From positions 1-6,604 of the forward strand of contig CAYOAD010000212.1 of the NCBI GenBank assembly GCA_964401845.1: a stretch of 6,604 nucleotides of DNA, in the 5' to 3' direction. The stretch is from CAYFKJ01 sp964401845. Its GTDB lineage: Bacteria > Pseudomonadota > Alphaproteobacteria > UBA2966. A model generated the notes under the pieces. The model made no database searches. It was not told the DNA's origin and was given only the letters and a program-made list of their open reading frames with translations. Position numbers and translations under genes: made by a program. Shown piece after piece: positions 1 to 5,849 of this stretch (its first letter is position 1; every line of letters begins with the position of its first letter).

Positions 1-510
1 GGCGAAGCCCTCTTCCGCCAGTCTGATTGACGGCGCGAACAAGTCACGCCAGGGCAGTTTTCCGTGGCTTTGGTGAGCCAGTTCCAGCATGCGGAGAACG
101 CCGGGCGCGCCGACCGCGCGACCGCCGACCAGGGCTTCGAAAAATTTCATCGGTGTGCCGTCGGGCCGGAGAAACAAACCTTCCGTCGCAGCCGCCGGTG
201 CCGTCTCGCGGCCGTCGTAGGCGCCAACTTTTTTAGCCGCCGAGTCGTAATGCAGCATGAAAGCTCCGCCTCCGATGCCGGAAGATTGCGGCTCGACCAG
301 GGTGAGAACCATCTGGATCGCCACGGCCGCATCCACCGCGCTGCCGCCGGCCCGCAACACGGCCAATCCGGCGTCCGCCGCATGTGGATTTGCCGCGGCG
401 ATCATGTGCGTTCGGGCAACAACGGAATCTGCTCGCGCGCCGGGACCAGCGATCCAGCCGACAGCCAGCGCGACGGCCAAAGCGATCACACCGCGGACCG
501 GCTTCGGCAT
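1..510 (-). CDS. ggt: Gamma-glutamyltransferase, N-terminal part (cut by left window edge)
   Basis: Only the first 170 codons are present; the frame is open to base 1. The protein starts with a signal peptide (K3, R6, hydrophobic core about 8-22, likely cut after A-R-A at 25-27), so the enzyme should be exported to the periplasm. After it come hallmarks of the large subunit of gamma-glutamyltranspeptidases: an ANPHA segment (40-44), a glycine/alanine-rich GGSAVDAAVA stretch (55-64), the SSGIGGGAF loop (76-84) and DGRETAP (99-105). R101 matches the family's substrate-carboxylate arginine by position. The family hydrolyses or transfers the gamma-glutamyl group of glutathione and related peptides after self-cleavage into two subunits; the cleavage-site threonine and small subunit lie outside the window. 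ATG at 510 is the only good start: no other ATG lies upstream in frame before the lipoprotein gene, and an AAGGGA motif lies 11 nt upstream. It sits 5 bp after the lipoprotein stop, suggesting cotranscription. Confidence 0.93.
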   Translation of the reverse strand, partial: MPKPVRGVIALAVALAVGWIAGPGARADSVVARTHMIAAANPHAADAGLAVLRAGGSAVDAAVAIQMVLTLVEPQSSGIGGGAFMLHYDSAAKKVGAYDGRETAPAAATEGLFLRPDGTPMKFFEALVGGRAVGAPGVLRMLELAHQSHGKLPWRDLFAPSIRLAEEGFA

Positions 511-515
511 CCTGC

Positions 516-656
516 TCAGCTTCCCTTTTTGATGACGGCGAGCGGCGCCAGGGTCTTGTTGATGTCCTCGAAGGTCTTAGTGAACTGACCCATGTTCTCG
601 CAACCGCCGAGGCCAAGGAGGGCGACAACAAGTCCCATGTGAATGAGGTACCGCAT
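516..656 (-). CDS. Small predicted lipoprotein, 46 aa, unknown function
   Basis: A 46-residue reading frame too short for most gene finders lies between the transporter and ggt. It begins MRYLIHMGLVVALLGLGGC: a short positive n-region, a hydrophobic core and a lipobox L16-G17-G18-C19, as expected for lipoprotein signal peptidase with lipidation of C19. The mature part is only 28 residues (C19-S46), hydrophilic at first with lysines at the end (KKGS). Residues after the cysteine are E and N rather than D, which in enterobacterial rules fits the outer membrane; that is extrapolation. The stop lies 5 bp before the ggt start and the transporter stop is 38 bp upstream, so it probably shares their transcript. 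There is no clear Shine-Dalgarno sequence before ATG 656, and an in-frame ATG at 638 is a poorer choice because it shortens the signal peptide. It superficially resembles entericidin-sized lipoproteins, but I see no specific match. Confidence 0.66.
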   Translation of the reverse strand: MRYLIHMGLVVALLGLGGCENMGQFTKTFEDINKTLAPLAVIKKGS

Positions 657-694
657 GGCGGAAACTTAGCAGAAACCGCTAATTCCGGCCACGC

Positions 695-1903
695 TTACGG
701 TTGGTCAGCAACAAAACGACGCAAAACCAAGGGTCCCAGCAGGGTGGTCAGGGCAATCACCGCGAAGGCAGCGCCCCAGGCCGTCACATCTTCCTGACCG
801 CCGACCGCATCCAGTATCACGCCGAACGCCAGCGGCCCTAGGAAAGCACCGCCGAAACCGATAAAGGCGTGCATGGCCATGGTGGCGCCGTGATGTTCCG
901 CCAGAGCGCTCATGACGGTTCCGGCAGTCACCGACGCCGAATCCGCCGCTGTCGCTGCGCCGTACAGCAGACACAGAACAACGACGAAACCGAAGGGCAG
1001 CGCCGCCGAAAATCCGACAACGCAACCCAGCGACGCGGAGACGACCATCAACAGGCTTATGGTTTTGCGCCGGCCGAACCGTCGCGCCAGTTCGTTGCCG
1101 CCGATGCTGGCAGGCATGCCGGCCAGGATGACCAGGGCGCCAACCAGCGTGATGTTCCAGCCTGCCGCGCCGTCGATTTGCAGGCTTGCCGAAAATGCCA
1201 GGAACGCCACGACCCACGACCCCAGAGCGATCAACTCCCAACTATGCAGGGCGTAGGCCAATATGTAGCCAAGTGCCCGCCGGTTTGAGAACACGGGGCG
1301 GAAATCGAACAGGGCGCGGGCATCACGGGCGTGCGCCGGTTGCTTTGGCGCGGTTGTTAGCCAGACGAGGAGGATCGACACAAGACCACCCAAACCGGTC
1401 AGTCCGAATGCCCAGCGCCAATCCAGCCAGGCGTCGATCAGACCGGCCAGGTAATACGAAATGCTGGCGCCGAAGGCGTAGCTTGCGGTGTAGAACGCGA
1501 CCGCCCGCGAGGTATCCTCCTCGTCGAGCCTGTCCGTCAAAACCTTGAGGCCGGGCATGTAGCCGCCGGCGAAGCCGATGCCCGCCAGCACGCGGAAGAC
1601 CAAGGCACTCCAAAACCCATCCGCCAATACGGCGAAACCCATCATGGCGGCAAACCAAAGGACGCTGGAGGCGAGGAAAACCTTTCGCGCATCGATCCGG
1701 TCAGTCAGCGTGATCAGGACGGGTACACCCGCCATGTATCCGGCAAAGAATATGCCGTTTAGCCAGCCGGCCTCGGTGCCGGAAAGCTGCCAACTCTTGA
1801 TGAAGCCGGGCAGTAGGGCCGGTAAAACCGAAATACCCAATAGCCCCAGTACCAGGGAGGCGCTCATGACGAAGATGAGGCGGGAACCGGTTACGCTTGC
1901 CAT
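695..1903 (-). CDS. Major facilitator superfamily transporter, 402 aa
   Basis: The 402-residue protein has the size and about 12 hydrophobic segments of an MFS inner-membrane carrier. The loop after the second segment carries LTDRIDARKV (66-75), a divergent form of the MFS motif A (G-x3-D-R-x-G-R-K). The equivalent loop in the second half is GGNELARRFGRRK (268-280), the usual pseudo-repeat between segments 8 and 9. An arginine in RVLAGIGFAGGYMPG (104-118) fits motif B in segment 4. A longer polar stretch about 186-209 is the central cytoplasmic loop. Such proteins move small solutes using the proton gradient; the substrate cannot be read from the sequence. ATG 1903 is preceded by a modest purine-rich AAAAGAGA stretch. 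The downstream lipoprotein and ggt genes lie close on the same strand, so import of gamma-glutamyl or amino-acid products, or efflux of a peptide, are possible but unproven roles. Confidence 0.92.
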   Translation of the reverse strand: MASVTGSRLIFVMSASLVLGLLGISVLPALLPGFIKSWQLSGTEAGWLNGIFFAGYMAGVPVLITLTDRIDARKVFLASSVLWFAAMMGFAVLADGFWSALVFRVLAGIGFAGGYMPGLKVLTDRLDEEDTSRAVAFYTASYAFGASISYYLAGLIDAWLDWRWAFGLTGLGGLVSILLVWLTTAPKQPAHARDARALFDFRPVFSNRRALGYILAYALHSWELIALGSWVVAFLAFSASLQIDGAAGWNITLVGALVILAGMPASIGGNELARRFGRRKTISLLMVVSASLGCVVGFSAALPFGFVVVLCLLYGAATAADSASVTAGTVMSALAEHHGATMAMHAFIGFGGAFLGPLAFGVILDAVGGQEDVTAWGAAFAVIALTTLLGPLVLRRFVADQP

Positions 1904-2003
1904 ACGTCTCTTTTCACCAGGTCATTTTTCGTTCGCGATACTAACCCGACATCGTGGTGTAAGATCAATTCATCAAGGCGGCTGGGAAAGTAATGGAAGG
2001 CGT
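1904..2003. promoter_or_regulatory. Divergent promoter region, MFS operon / Nudix gene
   Basis: This 100-bp gap separates two genes that start away from each other, so it must hold both promoters unless they are read from further upstream. On the minus strand a TTGATC (1963-1968) lies 19 bp from TAGTAT (1938-1943), a loose sigma70-like pair for the transporter. On the plus strand TAAGAT (1960-1965) is a possible -10 for the Nudix gene, but I see no good -35. The purine-rich GGAAGG (1995-2000) is the likely ribosome binding site of the Nudix gene, with short 3-nt spacing. The region itself follows from gene layout; the individual boxes are weak. Confidence 0.35.
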
Positions 2004-2849
2004 ATGACCAAGGAAAAATCCGAAGCCCAGAAAAACTGGGAGGATAAAAAAGACTTCAGCCACGTCGCACCAAAACCGGCTTCGACCGTGCTTCTGGCCC
2101 GCGACGGAGACGACGGCATCGAAGTCTTCATGGTCAAGCGCCACCACAAGATCGATTTCGCCTCCGGTGCCATGGTCTTCCCCGGCGGCAAGGTCGACGA
2201 AGGCGACGGCGACCCAGTGCTGCGTCAACGCGCCGCCAGCGGCGGCGATCTGGATGATCTGATGTTCTCGCTACAAGTGGCGGCGGTACGCGAAACCTTC
2301 GAGGAATGCGCGGTCCTGCTGGCACGGCCGTCAGGATCGACCGATCTGGTCGACGCGGAACGTCTGCGGCAGTTGGAACCTTGGGCTGTCCGGCTGCACG
2401 CTGGCGAGGTGACGATGGCGGAATTCGTCGAGGCGGAAGACCTGGAGCTTGCGCTGGACCGGCTGGTCTATTTCGCCCACTGGGTGACGCCGCCGCTGAT
2501 CCCCAAACGCTTCGATACGCACTTTTTTCTGGTACCGGCGCCCGGCGATCAGGTCGCCGTCCATGACGGTTCTGAATCCGTCGATTCGACCTGGATCAAA
2601 CCGAGCGACGCCATCGCTGAGGCCGATGCCGATCGGGTCCGGCTGGTGTTTGCCACCCGCATGAACCTGACCAAGCTGGGTCGCAGTGACAACACTGAAG
2701 CGGCGATCAACGCGGCCAGGGGAAGTGAGGTCGTAACTGTGTCGCCCACCCTGGAGAGCTTTATCGACGGCATCCGGAAGCTACGCATTCCGGCGGAAGC
2801 CGGCTACGGCGGCGATCTCTTCGAGATTTCCGACAAACCCGCGATGTAG
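2004..2849 (+). CDS. Nudix hydrolase, NUDT19/acyl-CoA diphosphatase-like, 281 aa
   Basis: Nudix enzymes cleave nucleoside diphosphates linked to another group, using a metal held by the Nudix box. Here the box is split: FPGGKVDEGD (59-68) supplies its first half and RETFEECAV (96-104) its second, with about 20 residues more than usual between them. Such an insertion is typical of the NUDT19-like subgroup, whose animal members hydrolyse CoA and acyl-CoAs. Other matches to that subgroup are VFMVKRHHKIDFASGA (41-56) and HWVTPPLIPKRFDTHFF (159-175). Metal-binding E97, E100 and E101 are present; the first-half acidic position is D68 instead of E, and the usual glycine near the end of the box is A103. 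ATG 2004 was chosen because conserved sequence starts soon after it and GGAAGG precedes it; the longer in-frame extension is antisense to the transporter gene. CoA or NAD(H)-type substrates are inferred from family only. Confidence 0.9.
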   Translation: MTKEKSEAQKNWEDKKDFSHVAPKPASTVLLARDGDDGIEVFMVKRHHKIDFASGAMVFPGGKVDEGDGDPVLRQRAASGGDLDDLMFSLQVAAVRETFEECAVLLARPSGSTDLVDAERLRQLEPWAVRLHAGEVTMAEFVEAEDLELALDRLVYFAHWVTPPLIPKRFDTHFFLVPAPGDQVAVHDGSESVDSTWIKPSDAIAEADADRVRLVFATRMNLTKLGRSDNTEAAINAARGSEVVTVSPTLESFIDGIRKLRIPAEAGYGGDLFEISDKPAM

Positions 2850-2862
2850 GCGCAAGCCGCCG

Positions 2863-3261
2863 TCAGGTGTTGTTGGCGAATTCGTTCAGCAGGATGGTGC
2901 GTAGCCGGGCGGTAATGTCCTCGAACGACAATGGTTTGGTGAAGAAGTGCGTGGCGCCCAGACTTTTCGCCTTGGTGTGGTCCCCGATGTCCGACACCAT
3001 CGTCAACATGATGAACGGCGTTTCCGTATCGACGCCGCGGAAGTATTCAAGAAATTCCAGGCCGTCCATGTTCGGCATCATCAGATCGGAAACCACGACG
3101 GCATAGCCGGCGCCGCCTTCCTCGACGATGGCTTTTGCCTCCACGCCATCCCGTGCTGACACGACGTTGGAGATTCCTACCTCCATCAGGGATTTTTCAA
3201 GCACGCGGAGGACGACGTCGTCATCATCGACGATCAGGGCGCTCAACTGTTGTTCGTTCAT
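2863..3261 (-). CDS. Stand-alone response regulator receiver (CheY-like), 132 aa
   Basis: The protein is a single receiver domain with no output domain. All key positions match CheY nearly one to one: the acidic pocket D12/D13 in VDDDD (11-15), phosphorylated D59 in VVVSDLMMPNMDG (55-67), switch T87 in IMLTM (84-88), aromatic F106 in place of the CheY tyrosine, and K109 in FFTKP (106-110). It should therefore be phosphorylated by a histidine kinase or phosphotransfer protein and act by protein contact, for example on a motor, enzyme or phosphorelay partner. No kinase or chemotaxis gene is in the window, so the partner is unknown. ATG 3261 is chosen because the domain begins directly after it; the frame is open further upstream but that sequence has no domain character. 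Only a distant AGGA precedes the start. The gene ends 13 bp from the convergent Nudix stop. Confidence 0.92.
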   Translation of the reverse strand: MNEQQLSALIVDDDDVVLRVLEKSLMEVGISNVVSARDGVEAKAIVEEGGAGYAVVVSDLMMPNMDGLEFLEYFRGVDTETPFIMLTMVSDIGDHTKAKSLGATHFFTKPLSFEDITARLRTILLNEFANNT

Positions 3262-3376
3262 GGACTGCCGTACTGTTTTTCCTGTCTGGTGACGCTCTAT
3301 ACAAGATCGGCTTGCCGGGGCACAAGGACGTGGTACCTTGCGAATAATAAAAAATTCTAAAGAAATGGAGATCCAG
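3262..3376. promoter_or_regulatory. Divergent promoter region, receiver gene / upp
   Basis: The 115-bp gap lies between two divergent genes. For the receiver gene (minus strand) a TTGTGC (3320-3325) and TATAGA (3296-3301) are 18 bp apart, a plausible sigma70 pair placed about 35 bp before ATG 3261. For upp (plus strand) TTGCCG (3312-3317) with TACCTT (3334-3339) is a weaker pair; the two sets overlap, so the promoters could compete. Bases 3341-3366 are strikingly A/T-rich for this genome and lead into the upp ribosome binding site GGAG at 3367-3370. I see no clear operator palindrome or riboswitch. Confidence 0.35.
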
Positions 3377-4042
3377 ATGACGTCGAACGGTGCCGATATC
3401 GCATCCCTATTCCCTACGCTGACGGTTCTGGACCACCCGTTGATCCAGCACAAACTTACCCATATGCGCGATATCGACACCTCGACGCGGACTTTCCGTC
3501 AGCTCTTGAGGGAGATTGCGCAGCTGATGGGTTACGAAATCACGCGCGATTTGCCGCTGACGACGAAGCGCATCGAAACGCCGCTGGAAGAGTTCGACGC
3601 TCCTATCCTGAAAGGCCGCAAGGTGGCCATCGTGCCGATCTTGCGGGCGGGCACCGGCATGGCGGACGGCTTGTTGGAACTGATGCCGTCCGCCCGGGTC
3701 GGCAGCATCGGCCTCTATCGCGACGAGGAAACGCTGCGGCCGGTCGAATACCTCGTGAAACTTCCCGACATGAGCGGACGGCGCGTCATCGTCGTCGATC
3801 CCATGCTGGCGACGGGACACTCGGGCGCCTACGCCGTGCAGCTGCTTCGCGACCGGGGGGTGGCGGAGGAGGATATGTCGTTCATGGCGCTGGTGTCGGC
3901 GCCGGAAGGCGTCCGTGTCTTCGCCGATCAACACCCGAACGTCCGGATATTCACCGCCTCTCTCGACCGCCAACTCAATGATATCGGCTACATCATGCCG
4001 GGCCTGGGGGACGCCGGCGACAGGTTGTACGGCACCAAGTAG
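3377..4042 (+). CDS. upp: Uracil phosphoribosyltransferase, 221 aa
   Basis: This cytosolic salvage enzyme joins uracil to PRPP to give UMP. The sequence shows the family's order of motifs: VLDHPLIQHKLTHMRD (17-32) at the N-terminus, PILRAGTGMADGLLELMPSA (87-106), GLYRDEETL (112-120), the PRPP-binding loop VVDPMLATGHS (139-149) and the uracil-binding C-terminal GYIMPGLGDAGDRLYGTK (204-221). In many homologues the loop reads ATGGS; here the second glycine is H148. ATG 3377 is chosen because GGAG lies 6 nt upstream and the N-terminus then fits the family length of roughly 208-220; an in-frame ATG at 3365 overlaps that binding site, and a TTG at 3338 is unlikely. upp is monocistronic here, with a convergent peptidase gene 2 bp downstream, and is not next to a uracil permease gene in this window. 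Confidence 0.96.
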   Translation: MTSNGADIASLFPTLTVLDHPLIQHKLTHMRDIDTSTRTFRQLLREIAQLMGYEITRDLPLTTKRIETPLEEFDAPILKGRKVAIVPILRAGTGMADGLLELMPSARVGSIGLYRDEETLRPVEYLVKLPDMSGRRVIVVDPMLATGHSGAYAVQLLRDRGVAEEDMSFMALVSAPEGVRVFADQHPNVRIFTASLDRQLNDIGYIMPGLGDAGDRLYGTK

Positions 4043-4044
4043 GG

Positions 4045-5022
4045 CTATTCGCGAAAGCGGTCGGTCGCCCGCACCAGGGCGTCCACGATGCCGGGTTCGG
4101 TTGCGGCATGTCCGGCATCCGGGATGAGTTGGAAATCCGCCTCGGGCCAGACCCGGTGCAGGTCCCAAGCCGTGGTCATCGGCGTCACCATGTCATAGCG
4201 CCCCTGCACGATGACGCTGGGAATGTGGCGAATGGCGTCGATATTGTCGAGCAACTGCGTTTCGCTTTCGAAGAAGCCTTTTCCGACGAAGTAATGGCAC
4301 TCGATGCAGGCCAGCGCGATCGCCAAGTCATCGTCGTCATAGCGCGCCACCTGATCCGGATTGGGATAAAGCGCAAGGGTGCTGGCTTCCCACTTGCTCC
4401 AGGCTCGGGCGGCCTCGATCTGGACCTGCCGGTCCTCGCCGGTAAGCCGGCGGTGATAGGCGCCTAGCAAATCGTCGCGCTCTGCCGGCGGGATGGGTTT
4501 CACATAGTCTTCGAAGGCATCGGGATAGACCGCATCGGCACCGGCCTGGTAGAGCCATTGGATTTCTGCGTGACGGACCAGAAAAATGCCCCGCAGAATC
4601 AGTTCGCTGACACGGTCCGGGTGAGTTTGGGCGTAGGCCAGCGCCAGGGTTGATCCCCATGAGCCGCCAAAGACCTGCCAGCGCTCGATCTCCAGATGGC
4701 GGCGCAATTTTTCCATGTCCTCGACCAGATCCCAGGTCGTGTTCTCGCGAAGTTCCGCGTGCGGCGTGCTTTTACCCGAGCCTCGCTGATCAAACGAGAC
4801 GATGCGGTAGGCCGCGGGGTCGAAATTCCGCCGATGCATGGGCTGGCTGCCGACGCCCGGCCCGCCGTGCAGGTGGACGGCGGGCTTGCCTTGCGGGTTA
4901 CCGCATTCCTCGAAATAAATCTCATGCAGGTCCGATACCTGCAAGCGGCCGGTATTATAGGGCTCGATCTTCGGATAGTGCGTCCGCCTCTCCCTGTCCG
5001 AGGCCGCAGCTTGCAACGTCAT
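4045..5022 (-). CDS. pip: Proline iminopeptidase, alpha/beta-hydrolase family S33, 325 aa
   Basis: The enzyme releases N-terminal proline from peptides. Length (325 aa) and motifs match the bacterial cytosolic prolyl aminopeptidase group: oxyanion motif HGGPG (52-56), FDQRGSGKS (77-85), the nucleophile elbow GGSWGS with S121, the acid D277 in QGRYDMVTP (273-281) and H305 in PDAGH (301-305). The segment between about 145 and 250 is the helical cap domain; W156, Y158, E241 and the FVGKGFF stretch (245-251) resemble cap residues of characterised iminopeptidases. There is no signal peptide. ATG 5022 is the first possible start because an in-frame TAG is the codon just before it; GGGGGAA (5026-5032) serves as ribosome binding site at short spacing. 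It converges on upp and diverges from the cupin operon, so it is probably transcribed alone. It could serve general peptide catabolism, perhaps finishing dipeptides from outside. Confidence 0.95.
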   Translation of the reverse strand: MTLQAAASDRERRTHYPKIEPYNTGRLQVSDLHEIYFEECGNPQGKPAVHLHGGPGVGSQPMHRRNFDPAAYRIVSFDQRGSGKSTPHAELRENTTWDLVEDMEKLRRHLEIERWQVFGGSWGSTLALAYAQTHPDRVSELILRGIFLVRHAEIQWLYQAGADAVYPDAFEDYVKPIPPAERDDLLGAYHRRLTGEDRQVQIEAARAWSKWEASTLALYPNPDQVARYDDDDLAIALACIECHYFVGKGFFESETQLLDNIDAIRHIPSVIVQGRYDMVTPMTTAWDLHRVWPEADFQLIPDAGHAATEPGIVDALVRATDRFRE

Positions 5023-5137
5023 CTATTCCCCCAACGCCATGATCAGTTCGATGCGGGGTCATGTTGCCCGGCCGGTCAGCGATATATATTGCGTCTTTGA
5101 GGCCAATAGGCCAACCGTGCGGCAAGCGGAGGGGATT
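5023..5137. promoter_or_regulatory. Divergent promoter region, pip / cupin operon
   Basis: The 115-bp gap separates divergent genes. It contains an isolated alternating A/T block at 5081-5090 (GATATATATT) which can act as a -10 box on either strand. On the plus strand TATATT (5085-5090) matches the consensus at 5 of 6 bases, with TTGCCC (5064-5069) as a possible -35 at a short 15-bp spacing. The block is followed by GGCC-AATA-GGCC (5101-5112), a small inverted repeat that could bind a regulator or be chance. GGAGGGG (5128-5134) is the strong ribosome binding site of the cupin gene. Layout supports the region; boxes are tentative. Confidence 0.4.
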
Positions 5138-5482
5138 ATGGCGACCCAATTGGACAATCGCTATTCGATCGAAGGTCGGTGGATGATCGAAGAGACGCCC
5201 GAACTCAGGGTGCAGATCCTCACCCTTGGAGCGGATGAAGAAGTTCCCTGGCACCACCATACCGTCATTTCCGATACCTTCATCTGCCTGGAAGGCGTCG
5301 TGGTGATTGAAACGGCAACGTCGGGGCCGGATTTCGAATTGCAAATCGCGGAGACCTGCGCCGTACCGCCGGGAACCGCCCATCGAGTCACGGGCAAGAA
5401 CGGCAAGCGTTGCCGGTTTCTCATCGTCCAGGGCCCTGGCCGGTACGATTACGTCGTCGAAGAGGGACGGGGCCATGCGTGA
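5138..5482 (+). CDS. Small cupin-domain protein, 114 aa
   Basis: A single conserved beta-barrel of the cupin type. Cupin motif 1 is seen as G31 followed by H39, H41, D46 and G53 (PWHHHTVISDTFICLEG, 37-53), with aspartate in place of the usual glutamate. Motif 2 is PPGTAHRV (77-84), giving P77, G79 and H82. H39 or H40, H41 and H82 could hold a divalent metal, so the protein may be a small dioxygenase, isomerase or sugar-binding protein, or a non-enzymatic sensor; the sequence does not decide. ATG 5138 is chosen because GGAGGGG lies just upstream and the cupin fold begins shortly after; an upstream extension to 5039 would cover the promoter region. Its last 8 bases overlap the start of the next gene, which points to an operon and translational coupling. 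Confidence 0.85.
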   Translation: MATQLDNRYSIEGRWMIEETPELRVQILTLGADEEVPWHHHTVISDTFICLEGVVVIETATSGPDFELQIAETCAVPPGTAHRVTGKNGKRCRFLIVQGPGRYDYVVEEGRGHA

Positions 5483-5840
5483 GATTGCTGACGTCGTCAA
5501 AGACTACTGCACCGCCTGGTCGGAACCGGATGAGGCCACCCGGCTGGCGTTGCTGGAGAGTTCTTGGATCGATGATGGAATCTACCGGGATCCCACGGCT
5601 TCGGCGGTTGGCCGAAAAGCCCTTTCGGACCACATCGGCAATATCCATTCCTCCTCTCCGGGCGCAGCGGTCAGCGCCACCAGCGGTATTGACGAACATA
5701 ATGGCCAGATCAGGTTTACGTGGCATTTCGTCGACGGCGACGGGCAGGAGCGGATAAAGGGCACGGACTTCGGCGAACTTGCCCAGGATGGCAGATTGGC
5801 GAAAATTATCGGCTTCTTCGATCCGCCGCCGGAACTTTAG
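5475..5840 (+). CDS. NTF2/SnoaL-like protein, 121 aa
   Basis: The length and pattern fit the NTF2-like fold (SnoaL, ketosteroid isomerase and relatives), a cone-shaped barrel with a hydrophobic pocket. Visible marks are YCTAW (11-15), WIDDGIYRDP (31-40), GRKALSDHI (46-54), the central strand IRFTWHF (79-85), GTDFGEL (96-102) and the terminal DGRLAKIIGFFDP (105-117). Members bind or isomerise small organic compounds, or act as non-catalytic accessory domains; no catalytic assignment is possible here. ATG 5475 overlaps the cupin stop (ATGCGTGA) and has GAGGGA 7 nt upstream, so translation is probably coupled. Longer in-frame starts would lie inside the cupin gene. The next gene starts 9 bp after the stop. 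A second NTF2-like gene lies at the right edge on the opposite strand; the two share only the general pattern, not close identity. Confidence 0.83.
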   Translation: MREIADVVKDYCTAWSEPDEATRLALLESSWIDDGIYRDPTASAVGRKALSDHIGNIHSSSPGAAVSATSGIDEHNGQIRFTWHFVDGDGQERIKGTDFGELAQDGRLAKIIGFFDPPPEL

Positions 5841-5849
5841 ACCGTCACG

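Noticed and set aside
64..797. Plus-strand open frames across the ggt and lipoprotein region
   Set aside because: They are antisense to ggt, whose protein motifs are unmistakable, and have no recognisable content.
1578..2003. In-frame upstream extension of the Nudix gene to give a 423-residue protein
   Set aside because: It lies antisense to the well-supported transporter gene, has no domain character, and the Nudix family N-terminus begins after ATG 2004 with a ribosome binding site.
2815..2828. Small hairpin ATCTC-TTC-GAGAT followed by three T near the end of the Nudix gene
   Set aside because: The 5-bp stem is A/T-rich, inside the coding sequence, and has no real T-run, so it is not a convincing terminator.
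3338..3376. Alternative upp starts at TTG 3338 or ATG 3365
   Set aside because: ATG 3365 overlaps the GGAG ribosome binding site used by ATG 3377, and the extra residues do not resemble the family N-terminus.
3262..3480. N-terminal extension of the receiver protein to 205 residues
   Set aside because: The extension runs through the divergent intergenic region and into upp, has no domain character, and the receiver fold starts right after ATG 3261.
3407..4168. Long minus-strand open frame opposite upp
   Set aside because: Arg/His/Gln-rich shadow of a clearly conserved gene in GC-rich DNA; no recognisable domain.
4696..5100. Plus-strand open frame opposite the start of pip
   Set aside because: Antisense to the conserved N-terminal half of the peptidase, including the catalytic serine region; no family resemblance.
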